Part shown: positions 1 to 6,346 of the stretch, one piece after another
How positions within the stretch are numbered: position 1 is the stretch's first letter
How the letters are laid out: every line of letters begins with the position of its first letter
Notes under the pieces: generated by a model
The model's input: the letters and a program-made list of their open reading frames with translations, nothing else
What the model was told of the DNA's origin: nothing
Database searches by the model: none
Position numbers and translations under genes: made by a program
Source: Planctomycetota bacterium
GTDB taxonomy: Bacteria > Planctomycetota > UBA1135 > GCA-002686595
NCBI GenBank assembly: GCA_013140785.1
Contig: JABFRZ010000094.1
Location: 1 to 8,528, forward strand
Length of the DNA: 8,528 nucleotides
Reading direction: 5' to 3'

Positions 1-1889
1 CCTCCTCCCGGCGCCTCGGGAGCGGGAGTGGTGGGCGTGTTCGGGTTGCCTGCGATGATCGCCTCGCCCACTGCGCCGGGGATGGCGTGCGAACCTCCAC
101 CGCCGGAAGCGGCCGGAACGATGTACTGGCAAAACTGGAGCCTGTCGGGCTGGAGTCCGCCCACGTCGAGCTCGTTCTGCGGCATGTGCAGGTTCGGGTT
201 CAGGGCCGTGGGCTGGGGCCAGCCGAGGCCGCCCGAGCCGCCGCCGAGAAGGGTGGGCGAGGGATCGACGGTGCTCGGGAAGGGGACTCCGATCCCTGCC
301 TTGCCATTGACGTGGAGGTAGGTCGCCGGATCGAGCACGTTCGAGGGCCCGACAAGAGGGTTGGGCACCCCACCGATGGGCAGCCCGTTGAAGAGGCCGG
401 TGAAGGCAGCCCCGTCCGGCCGGCTGCCGCCGTCGCCGCCAACGCCGCCGTTCGGACCCGACGCTCCGCCAAAGCCACCCGCGAGTGCCGAGGAGTCCTG
501 CAAGAGTCCGCCGGTTCCAGAGACGTCGATCAGGCCTTGGATCGCCGCTTCGCCGCGCACGAACACGCGCGCCGGATTCGTGCCCTTGAAGCGCAGCAAT
601 CCGCCGGATTCCACGCGCAGGCGCGCGAACTCGAAAACCCCGTTCGTGATCTCCAGGCTGGCCGGTCGATCGATGATGTTCGTGGGATTGAAGACCTCGC
701 TCGAGAGGGCGGAGAAGTCCTCGGAATCTGTGTTGAGCTCCACGATGGTTCCCGGTGCCACCACCAGATCCCCCAGGCGCCCCGAGCCGCCGCCGATTCC
801 GGGCGCGGCGAAGCCGTTGCCCCACGGGCTCCCGGTGCGCTGGACGTCCTCGATGGCCGAGCCGTTGAACGCCTCGCTGAACACCAGCGGGTCAAGGGCG
901 ATTTGCTCCGGCGTGAAGGCGACTACGCCAGCGTTGATCAGGGGCAGGCCACCGATGTCGGCGATCTGCGGCGACAGATCGAGCACGATCTTGCGCAAGT
1001 CGATGGGGCCGGCCCCGGCCGAGGGCAGGCTCCGCGAGGGCGTGAAGATCACGGATGACTGCAGGTTGGCTTGGTCGATCGTGACCTCGAACGTGCCCGT
1101 GATCTGGACGCGGTCGCCGGTGTCGGACAGATCGCCGTTGGCGTCCACGAAGACGCGGATGAAGCTCGAAGTGTTGGTCACCGGATTGGCGAGCGTGCCT
1201 GGATTCATCACGTCGTCGAACGCCATCCGCAGCGAAGTCCCGCGGAACACGTTGGTCGCGCCCTGGGCCGGGACGTTGAAGACGAACGCGTTGGGCTCCC
1301 CGTTCGCGTCGTATCCGGCGACCTGATCGATGGTGACGAAGACGCGCGGACGGCCGGGCTTTGGATCGGAGAGTCCCCCCGCGACCAGCGTGCAGTTCAG
1401 CCTGGTCGTGTTGGGCGTGCCGACTCGGTTGCGAATGAAGGGGCCGAGATCGGACCCCCCGTGGGCAGGAAGCACCAGGGCGTACGACTTGCCCTCGGTC
1501 AGGCCGAAGCTCGGATTCCCGCTCGAGTCGAAGGTGACCTGCGGCCGGTAGACCACGGTCCTGGCGTCGTTCGGATCGAGCGAAAAGGTCCCGGCCGGCG
1601 TCCTGCCGCCGATCTCGGTCAACTGGAAAGAGTTGTGCGTGACCGAGATCTCATCCACCTCGCTCGAGAAGGTGACCCGGATCTCCTGGTTCATGGTGAC
1701 GTTGGTGACCCCGCAACGGACCTGCGTGTCCGAGCCCGCCGTGTCGCTGCACGCGAGGGAGCAGGTCTGGATGGTCATGCCCGAGCCGCCCCCGCCACCG
1801 GCCGAGCAGCCAGCGATCCCCGCCGAACTCGCGGCCACGACAACGAGGAGGACGAAGCGACCCCAGTCAGGACGGAGGAGCTCGATCAT
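1..1889 (-). CDS. Large surface lipoprotein with Ig-like and Gly-rich regions (partial; C-terminus beyond left edge)
   Basis: Reading the minus strand from ATG at 1889 gives 629 codons with no stop to the left edge, so the C-terminus is missing. Residues 1-28 form a lipoprotein signal peptide: Arg at 6 and 11, a hydrophobic stretch at 12-20, then the lipobox IAGC with Cys28 as the acylation site. A short Gly/Ser linker follows. Residues about 62-141 and 208-328 look like bacterial Ig-like (Big_5/SbsA-type) domains, for example ITF/VTFSSEV-type strands and 'RMAFDDVMNPGTL'. Residues about 336-460 contain beta-helix-like strands such as 'RVFVRGEAAIQGLIDVSG', followed by Gly-rich tracts (470-489, 549-555, 596-599) and a Pro/Thr run near the edge. 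Codon use is GC-rich and typical of neighbouring genes, and the long opposite-strand frames are shadows of it. It is divergent from the HEAT lipoprotein gene. No Shine-Dalgarno site is evident; the start was chosen because the ATG directly precedes the signal peptide. Likely a surface-exposed or adhesin-like protein; the exact role is unknown. Confidence 0.85.
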   Translation of the reverse strand, partial: MIELLRPDWGRFVLLVVVAASSAGIAGCSAGGGGGSGMTIQTCSLACSDTAGSDTQVRCGVTNVTMNQEIRVTFSSEVDEISVTHNSFQLTEIGGRTPAGTFSLDPNDARTVVYRPQVTFDSSGNPSFGLTEGKSYALVLPAHGGSDLGPFIRNRVGTPNTTRLNCTLVAGGLSDPKPGRPRVFVTIDQVAGYDANGEPNAFVFNVPAQGATNVFRGTSLRMAFDDVMNPGTLANPVTNTSSFIRVFVDANGDLSDTGDRVQITGTFEVTIDQANLQSSVIFTPSRSLPSAGAGPIDLRKIVLDLSPQIADIGGLPLINAGVVAFTPEQIALDPLVFSEAFNGSAIEDVQRTGSPWGNGFAAPGIGGGSGRLGDLVVAPGTIVELNTDSEDFSALSSEVFNPTNIIDRPASLEITNGVFEFARLRVESGGLLRFKGTNPARVFVRGEAAIQGLIDVSGTGGLLQDSSALAGGFGGASGPNGGVGGDGGSRPDGAAFTGLFNGLPIGGVPNPLVGPSNVLDPATYLHVNGKAGIGVPFPSTVDPSPTLLGGGSGGLGWPQPTALNPNLHMPQNELDVGGLQPDRLQFCQYIVPAASGGGGSHAIPGAVGEAIIAGNPNTPTTPAPEAPGG

Positions 1890-2193
1890 GGGCAATTGGA
1901 GAGCGGCAATTCGATTGGCGATGGGGCGCGAGGGGCAGGGGGACCCCCTGCAGCAAACCCCGAGAGAGGCGCACTATAGAGGCCCTGGGCGAAGAATCGC
2001 CAGGGTCGCAGGCCGTGGGGCACGCTGTCTATACAAACGATGTGCCCCGGGTAACGTCGCGCGAAGGTCGCAGGGCACCAGGACGACAGGCCGCGCTCTG
2101 CGTGAACGAGCGCTCTCGCACGTCCATTCTGCGCGCCGGCAGGGTAGAAAGGCTGCCTGTGCGAAACGGCACGTCGGTCGCAGATCGCTCCCC
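1890..2193. other. Divergent intergenic region with inverted repeats
   Basis: These 304 bases separate two divergently transcribed lipoprotein genes and should hold both promoters. I see no convincing gene. Three inverted repeats are visible. CAGGGGG-A-CCCCCTG lies at 1936-1950. A 9-bp stem with one bulged G and the loop AGAA lies at 1983-2005. GGGGCAC at 2017-2023 is matched by GTGCCCC at 2042-2048, with 18 bases between the arms. Weak -10-like hexamers exist: TATAGT on the minus strand at about 1973-1978, and TATACA on the plus strand at 2030-2035, inside the third repeat. None has a recognisable -35 at proper spacing, so no promoter is called. Neither flanking start codon has a clear Shine-Dalgarno sequence. 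Confidence 0.5.
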
Positions 2194-3066
2194 ATGAACT
2201 TTCTTCGCCTCGCTCCGCCCCGCCTGCGAACGCGGCCGGGCGCGTTCCTCGCGCTGCTTCTCGGCCTGGCAACCGGGCTCTCGTCCTGCGATCGCTCCGC
2301 CCCGAGTCCCATGGCGGCGCCCGACCCCGCGCGCGAGATCCGCGAGCTGATCACCGCCTTGACGCCCCCGCCGGCAACCGCGATCCCGGTCCTGAAGAGC
2401 GAGTTCTTCTCCAACAAGAAGGCCGCGCTCGAGCGCCTGCGGCTCGCGAGCCCAGCACACGGGCTCGAAGCCCTGCGCGTGTACCGCGAGGAACGCCCGA
2501 CCCTGCCGGAAGTCCAGAGCGGCCTGCTGGACATCGCGGCCCACACCAACCCACCGGCGACCGAGGAGCTGCTCGTGAAGCTGACGACCACCTTCGGCGA
2601 GGACCTCTATGTCCGCAAGCAAGCCGCCAAGCTGCTCGGCAAGAGCGCGCCGATCCGAGCCATCGACGTGATCGAGCCGATCCTGCGCGGGAAGTTCGAC
2701 GACCGCACCTATCCGCCGGAGGAGAGCCTGCTCGAGGCTTGGTTGACCGCCCACGAGACGCTCGAGCTCGATCCCGTTCCGCTGCTCGCGCTGGTCGCGA
2801 CGGACATCAAGCGCCCCATGGACGTGCGTCACGCGGCCACCAAGGCCCTCGGCCGGCATCCCTCGCCGCTCAGCCGCCAAGCCCTCGAGACGATTTTGGT
2901 GGAGTCGAGCGGCAACGGCTACATCCGCCGGCTCGCGCTGCAGGCCCTGAGCGCCAGCCTCCCGCGCGAGGAGTTCTGCGCGCTGGCCCTGAAGGTCCAA
3001 GACCGCGAGGCCGACACCGAGTTCGTGATGGTGCTCGAGGATCACCTCGTCAAGAGCTGTCGCTGA
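2194..3066 (+). CDS. HEAT-repeat lipoprotein
   Basis: A 290-residue protein of unknown specific role. Residues 1-32 are a lipoprotein signal peptide: Arg-rich start (R5, R10, R12, R14), hydrophobic core at 18-29, then the lipobox LSSC with Cys32 as lipidation site. The mature part is alpha-helical, and from about residue 105 it shows HEAT-like repeats with the typical helix signature V/I-R-x-x-A-x-x-A-L: around 140-150 (VRKQAAKLLGK), 211-221 (VRHAATKALGR) and 244-254 (IRRLALQALSA). HEAT arrays usually act as protein-binding scaffolds. The open frame extends upstream to 1633, but ATG 2194 was chosen because it begins the signal peptide and because 1633-1889 overlaps the well-supported opposite-strand lipoprotein. 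No clear Shine-Dalgarno site precedes it. The tatD gene follows after 19 nt, suggesting one transcript. The partner and function cannot be read from the sequence. Confidence 0.85.
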   Translation: MNFLRLAPPRLRTRPGAFLALLLGLATGLSSCDRSAPSPMAAPDPAREIRELITALTPPPATAIPVLKSEFFSNKKAALERLRLASPAHGLEALRVYREERPTLPEVQSGLLDIAAHTNPPATEELLVKLTTTFGEDLYVRKQAAKLLGKSAPIRAIDVIEPILRGKFDDRTYPPEESLLEAWLTAHETLELDPVPLLALVATDIKRPMDVRHAATKALGRHPSPLSRQALETILVESSGNGYIRRLALQALSASLPREEFCALALKVQDREADTEFVMVLEDHLVKSCR

Positions 3067-3085
3067 GCGAGATCGTCGCGTCCCG

Positions 3086-3850
3086 ATGATCACCGACAGC
3101 CACGCGCACCTCTACTGGAAGAGCTTCGACGAGGATCGCGCCGCCGTGCTGGCGCGCGCGCGCGCGGCGGGCGTCACGCGCATGGTGGTGGTCGGGACCA
3201 ACCTGGAGAGCTCGCGCGCGGCCTTCGCGCTGTGCGCGGAGGAGCCCGGCCTCTTCCCCACCGCGGGGATCCATCCGCAAGACGCCGCCGCCGCGACGCC
3301 GGTCGCGCGCGCCGAAGTCGAAGCCCTGTGCCGCCGTCCGGAGTGCGTCGGCGTGGGCGAGGCCGGGCTCGACTGGTTCAAGAACCTCTCGCCGCGCGCC
3401 GCGCAGCTCGACGCCTTCCTGTGGCAGCTCGAGCTCGCGCGTGAGCTCGACAAGCCGGTCGTGATCCACTGCCGCGACGCGCACGCGGACACCGAGCGTT
3501 GTCTCGCGCAGTTCCCAGGCGTGCGCGGCGTGATGCACTGCTACTCGATGGGACCCGCGGAGCTCGCGCCCTACCTCGCGGCCGGGCTCTTCATCTCGTT
3601 CTCGGGCGTGGTGACCTACCCGAAGAACGAAGCGAACCGCGCGGCCGCGGCCGCGGTGCCGCTCGAACGTCTCTTGGTCGAGACCGATTGCCCCTACCTC
3701 GCGCCGCAAGGGAAGCGCGGCAAGCGCAACGAGCCGGCCTTCGTGCTGACGGTGCTGGAGGAGCTCGCGCGCGTGCGCGGAACGAGCGTGGCCGAGCTCG
3801 CGCACGCGACCAGCCTCAACGCCGCGCGACTGTTCGTCCTGCCGGTGTGA
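3086..3850 (+). CDS. tatD: TatD family metal-dependent hydrolase (DNase)
   Basis: A 254-residue, full-length member of the TatD family. These are cytoplasmic TIM-barrel phosphodiesterases; characterised members are Mg2+-dependent DNases linked to DNA repair or degradation. All metal-site motifs are visible: DSHAHL at residues 4-9 (His6, His8), GIHP at 61-64, GEAGLDW at 91-97 (Glu92), VIHCRDA at 126-132 (His128), MHCYS at 150-154 (His151) and ETDCPYLAPQGKRGKRNEP from 199 (Asp201). The start is set by the N-terminal metal motif, which always lies within the first few residues of this family. Spacing to the upstream HEAT lipoprotein stop is 19 nt, so co-transcription is likely, although a functional link is not implied. 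No strong Shine-Dalgarno sequence is seen, only purine-poor sequence before the ATG. A 15-nt alternating GC run at 3152-3166 encodes Ala/Arg. The family assignment is secure; the physiological substrate is not known from the sequence. Confidence 0.96.
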   Translation: MITDSHAHLYWKSFDEDRAAVLARARAAGVTRMVVVGTNLESSRAAFALCAEEPGLFPTAGIHPQDAAAATPVARAEVEALCRRPECVGVGEAGLDWFKNLSPRAAQLDAFLWQLELARELDKPVVIHCRDAHADTERCLAQFPGVRGVMHCYSMGPAELAPYLAAGLFISFSGVVTYPKNEANRAAAAAVPLERLLVETDCPYLAPQGKRGKRNEPAFVLTVLEELARVRGTSVAELAHATSLNAARLFVLPV

Positions 3851-3910
3851 TGTTTCTCATCCGCGGAGAACGGCCAGTTTCGGCTGGAGGCTCTCGCCAG
3901 TGCAAGGTAG

Positions 3911-3978
3911 GCTCCGCGCGGGAGCGCAGCCGGAAGCCTCGTAAGCAACAGCCTCCGTCGCGCGTGCGACGGGTTGCT
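3911..3978 (+). promoter_or_regulatory. Structured leader hairpins upstream of the secreted repeat protein
   Basis: The 170-base gap between tatD and the next gene folds well on paper. GCTCC (3911-3915) pairs with GGAGC (3921-3925). A longer hairpin has an outer stem AGCAAC (3944-3949) with GTTGCT (3973-3978), a five-base bulge (3950-3954) and a perfect inner stem CCGTCGC (3955-3961) with GCGACGG (3966-3972) around the loop GCGT. This gives 13 pairs in total. No T-run follows, so it does not look like a standard intrinsic terminator for tatD. It could be part of the 5' untranslated leader of the downstream gene. It matches no riboswitch I can name with confidence. Confidence 0.35.
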
Positions 3979-4007
3979 CGTCGAGCGGTGTCAGACGCTC
4001 GCTTTTG

Positions 4008-4014
4008 AAGGAGG
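4008..4014 (+). promoter_or_regulatory. Strong Shine-Dalgarno site fixing a GTG start
   Basis: AAGGAGG lies six bases before the GTG at 4021. It is the strongest ribosome binding site in the window and decides the start of the downstream secreted protein. The GTG also places a signal peptide exactly at the N-terminus. Confidence 0.85.
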
Positions 4015-4020
4015 ACTTGC

Positions 4021-5451
4021 GTGGACGGACTGTCTCGCTTTCTACTCGGCTCCTTGGGGCTCATCGTCGGCTCGTTCGTACCGCTGTCGGTCGCGAACGG
4101 CCAGGGCGGGGGGGTCGGCCAGCAGCAACCCAAGGACAGATTTGCGGTCATCCAGACCACAGCTTCGCCGGTGACTCTCGACGGCGGAGTGACCTACACC
4201 CAAGACTTCACTGCCGCCAACTTGTCCAACTTCAAGGCGGCGATCTTCGAAATGTCGGGCGCGACGAGCTCTGGAACCGTCATCGGCCACGGAAGGGTCA
4301 GCATCGGCTTCTGCGACAGCGCCGGGAATCAAGCCTTTCGCGCCGGCCGGAGTCGGGATGGCTTCACCTACCAAGATACCGCGAGCCATAAGGCACCAGC
4401 TGCCGTGATCGGCATTTCGGACGACAACGGGCCTCAGTATCGGGCCCGCGCGTCCTTTCACTCGGTGATCCCCAATGGTGTCCGCCTGCGATGGACCCGC
4501 ACGATCTCCGGTGACACATCACCAACGAGCATCGAGCCCTATCAAGTCACCTGCTTACTGATCGGAGGAACGAACCAGACGAAGGCATTCGTCGGAGCGG
4601 ATGGAAACTGCTGTCCTGGCTCCAGCACCGTCACCACACCGAACTTCCAGGCCGACCTGTACGTCTTCGTGGGCTTCATCGGTCCCATCAACACAGATGA
4701 CGTCACCTCCCACGACTTCTTCTCCCTCGGCTTCGCCGCGCGCCAAACGGGCATTCCCCAAGCCGCAACCTCCCACCTCTACCCAGATGATGCCCTCGGT
4801 CCCCCCTTCGCACCTGCGCAGCTCTCGGAGTCCTTCTCAATGGTCCGGGACAACAGGGTTGCTTCCATCCGGAACATCTCGAGCGGCACCGAGCACAACG
4901 CCGAGGTGACTGCTTTCACCTCGACGGGGTTTACCTGGACGTGCAACGACGGCATTAGCTTCTACTACCTCGGCCTCAAGTTCGCCGATTCATTGACAGC
5001 TTCGGTGACGGTCGAAAGCCTTCCGACGACCCCGGGGACGCATACTTTCACAGGGCTGGGCTTGAAGCCCCAGATCGTTTTGACCGGTTCCAGCCTGGTC
5101 ACCACGACGAACGTGTTCGTGGGCACACCCGCGGGGGTGGAGCCCACGTCCGGCGCCCAGGGGTACTCGATCTTTTCGTCCGCCAACGAAGGCGCGTGCT
5201 CCGTTTCGAATGCGGACGGGCTTCTGCTCGGCAATGACCTGCTCGCGGGTGAAGAGCCCTCGGTTGCGAAGAGCTATGCTGGGGGGCGTGCGCTGCTCCT
5301 GCTTCCTAACAACCCCGGGACGACAAGCAGCCCGGAGGTGGAAGCCACCTTCTCGGCGATGAACAGCAGCGGCTTCACCCTGGACTTCCTGAACCCCGGG
5401 GCAGGCCGGATGATCGTCCTCGGCATCGAGAGCTTCCCACCCTCGCCCTGA
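4021..5451 (+). CDS. Secreted protein with three internal repeats, function unknown
   Basis: A 476-residue protein starting at GTG, set by a strong Shine-Dalgarno site. Residues 1-25 are a signal peptide (Arg6, hydrophobic core at 7-22, likely cleavage after SVA at 23-25), with no lipobox Cys, so it is exported in soluble form. The mature part appears to hold three related units beginning near residues 70 (NFKAAIFEMSG), 208 (NFQADLYVFVG) and 347 (GLKPQIVLTGS), about 139 residues apart. Each unit has a hydrophobic strand, then a 'SIGF / SLGF / YSIF' segment with Ala/Gln/Asn-rich sequence, then a closing strand pair such as 'GVRLRWTR', 'GFTWTC', 'GFTLDFL' ending in a hydrophobic LLIGG, YLGLKF or VLGIESF. 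It is beta-rich, with Cys at 98, 178, 197, 198, 308 and 393. The general pattern recalls phage or surface repeat proteins of unknown function that I have seen, but no family is named with confidence. It ends just before a terminator hairpin, convergent with the prepilin gene. Confidence 0.85.
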   Translation: MDGLSRFLLGSLGLIVGSFVPLSVANGQGGGVGQQQPKDRFAVIQTTASPVTLDGGVTYTQDFTAANLSNFKAAIFEMSGATSSGTVIGHGRVSIGFCDSAGNQAFRAGRSRDGFTYQDTASHKAPAAVIGISDDNGPQYRARASFHSVIPNGVRLRWTRTISGDTSPTSIEPYQVTCLLIGGTNQTKAFVGADGNCCPGSSTVTTPNFQADLYVFVGFIGPINTDDVTSHDFFSLGFAARQTGIPQAATSHLYPDDALGPPFAPAQLSESFSMVRDNRVASIRNISSGTEHNAEVTAFTSTGFTWTCNDGISFYYLGLKFADSLTASVTVESLPTTPGTHTFTGLGLKPQIVLTGSSLVTTTNVFVGTPAGVEPTSGAQGYSIFSSANEGACSVSNADGLLLGNDLLAGEEPSVAKSYAGGRALLLLPNNPGTTSSPEVEATFSAMNSSGFTLDFLNPGAGRMIVLGIESFPPSP

Positions 5452-5489
5452 GTCCCCCTCTCCAAAGTCTCAAAGTCTCTAGAAAGACA

Positions 5490-5525
5490 CGCGGGGCGTC
5501 GCCGATCGCTCGGCGACGCCCCGCG
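5490..5525. terminator. Intrinsic terminator hairpin between convergent genes
   Basis: A perfect 16-bp GC-rich stem (5490-5505 with 5510-5525) encloses the four-base loop TCGC. It sits between the stop of the secreted protein gene on the plus strand and the stop of the prepilin gene on the minus strand. On the minus strand the stem is followed by a moderately T-rich stretch (TGTCTTTCT, from plus positions 5489 down to 5481), so termination of the prepilin transcript is best supported. On the plus strand no T-run follows, so its action there is less certain, but its position suggests two-way use. Confidence 0.75.
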
Positions 5526-5548
5526 CAAGAATCAGACGAGGGTCAGGC

Positions 5549-6346
5549 CTAGTTGCCGACGATCGTCCAGACGTTGCCGTCTTCCGGGGTCAAGCCCTGA
5601 GCCGTGATGCCGAGGTTGGCACCCATGCCGGTCAGCGCACCCGTGGAGTCGAACGCCGCATCGTAGGCCGGCACGGAGTTCAGACCCGAGTAGAGGACAG
5701 CAGTCTGTGCCGCTCCCGTGTTGTTGAGCGTCTGGAGCAGGTCGCCTTCTTGGTTGATGAAAAAGGCGCGGTTGCCCGTGGACTCGGGCTCGACCGGCCA
5801 CGCGTAGCAGCACCACAAGATCTCGCAGTTGTTCGAGTCCGGGAAGGCCGCGCCCGCGCTGCCGCCCACACCCACCGCGCCGTCTTCCGGAACGGCAATG
5901 ATGTCGCCCGCGTTGTTGACGTCGGGCAGGTAGATCTTGTAGTAGTAGCCGGAGCGCGCGACGACACACTCGGCGCCGCCGTCCTGGAGCACGTCACCGA
6001 AGGCCGTGGGCAGAATGGCCGGGTCTAGGAGCGCCAGCGGGTCCCACCCAGGCGCACCCACGCCACCGCCCGCGTCCTGGTAAATGCGCATGCCGGCCGT
6101 GCCGGCCATCTCGCCGAAGTACCCATACTCGCCGCCGCCGTCCGCGTCGGTGTCGATCGCGCACGAGGACTGGAGCTGGGCCTGGGCGGAAGCGATCGAG
6201 CGGAGCGTCGCGATGGCAGCGTTCTCGTTTGCCGAGATCCGAGCGCTCATGAGCTTCGGAATGGCGATCGATGCGATGATCGCGATGATGGCCACGACGA
6301 TCATCAATTCGATGAGCGTGAAGCCAGAGTTTCTCTTGGTGTTCAT
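5549..6346 (-). CDS. Type IV prepilin (PilA/GspG-like) with large C-terminal domain
   Basis: A 265-residue prepilin-like subunit. It has a short basic leader (M-N-T-K-R-N-S-G) cut after Gly8 by a PilD-type peptidase. The mature protein begins FTLIELMIVVAIIAIIASIAIP, with Phe9 as the methylated residue and Glu13 as the conserved Glu5. The hydrophobic helix spans about 9-30 and continues as the amphipathic alpha1 region (SARISANENAAIATLRSIASAQ, 34-55). The globular part is large for a pilin and Gly/Asp-rich (66-100), with five Cys (62, 127, 174, 179, 180) that may form disulfides. It lacks an obvious GspG calcium-loop signature, so a pilus subunit seems likelier than a T2SS major pseudopilin. 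ATG 6346 was chosen because the leader starts there and GAGGA lies four bases upstream; the longer open frame to 6505 has no leader logic. It follows pilB and pilC in the same direction, separated from pilC by 324 bases. Confidence 0.93.
   Translation of the reverse strand: MNTKRNSGFTLIELMIVVAIIAIIASIAIPKLMSARISANENAAIATLRSIASAQAQLQSSCAIDTDADGGGEYGYFGEMAGTAGMRIYQDAGGGVGAPGWDPLALLDPAILPTAFGDVLQDGGAECVVARSGYYYKIYLPDVNNAGDIIAVPEDGAVGVGGSAGAAFPDSNNCEILWCCYAWPVEPESTGNRAFFINQEGDLLQTLNNTGAAQTAVLYSGLNSVPAYDAAFDSTGALTGMGANLGITAQGLTPEDGNVWTIVGN

Noticed and set aside
87..1326. Two long plus-strand frames (87-1058 and 361-1326)
   Set aside because: They are antisense shadows of the minus-strand lipoprotein. 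Their translations are Arg/Pro/Ala-rich without domains, whereas the minus frame has a signal peptide, lipobox and coherent beta-strand patterns.
1973..2035. -10-like hexamers TATAGT (minus strand) and TATACA (plus strand)
   Set aside because: No -35 element at acceptable spacing was found for either, so no promoter was called.
1633..2193. N-terminal extension of the HEAT lipoprotein frame back to 1633
   Set aside because: It overlaps the divergent lipoprotein and its promoter region, and its composition is unstructured. A clean lipoprotein signal peptide begins at 2194.
2029..3093. 354-residue minus-strand frame opposite the HEAT lipoprotein
   Set aside because: This is a GC-rich shadow frame with repetitive Arg/Ala/Gly composition. 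The plus strand carries a signal peptide and HEAT signatures.
3152..3166. 15-base alternating GC run in tatD (possible Z-DNA or slippage tract)
   Set aside because: It encodes in-frame Ala/Arg codons in a GC-rich gene and needs no special explanation.
3050..3805. 251-residue minus-strand frame opposite tatD
   Set aside because: It mirrors tatD, whose metal-binding motifs are unmistakable on the plus strand.
3851..4020. Possible class I cyclic-di-GMP riboswitch in the leader of the secreted protein
   Set aside because: The GGGTTGC ending and an AAGCC segment gave a superficial likeness, but the GNRA tetraloop and the conserved GCAAA core are missing, so the fold cannot be assigned.
5463..5478. 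Tandem CAAAGTCT repeat next to the terminator
   Set aside because: Two short copies only, with no other structure. Probably chance.
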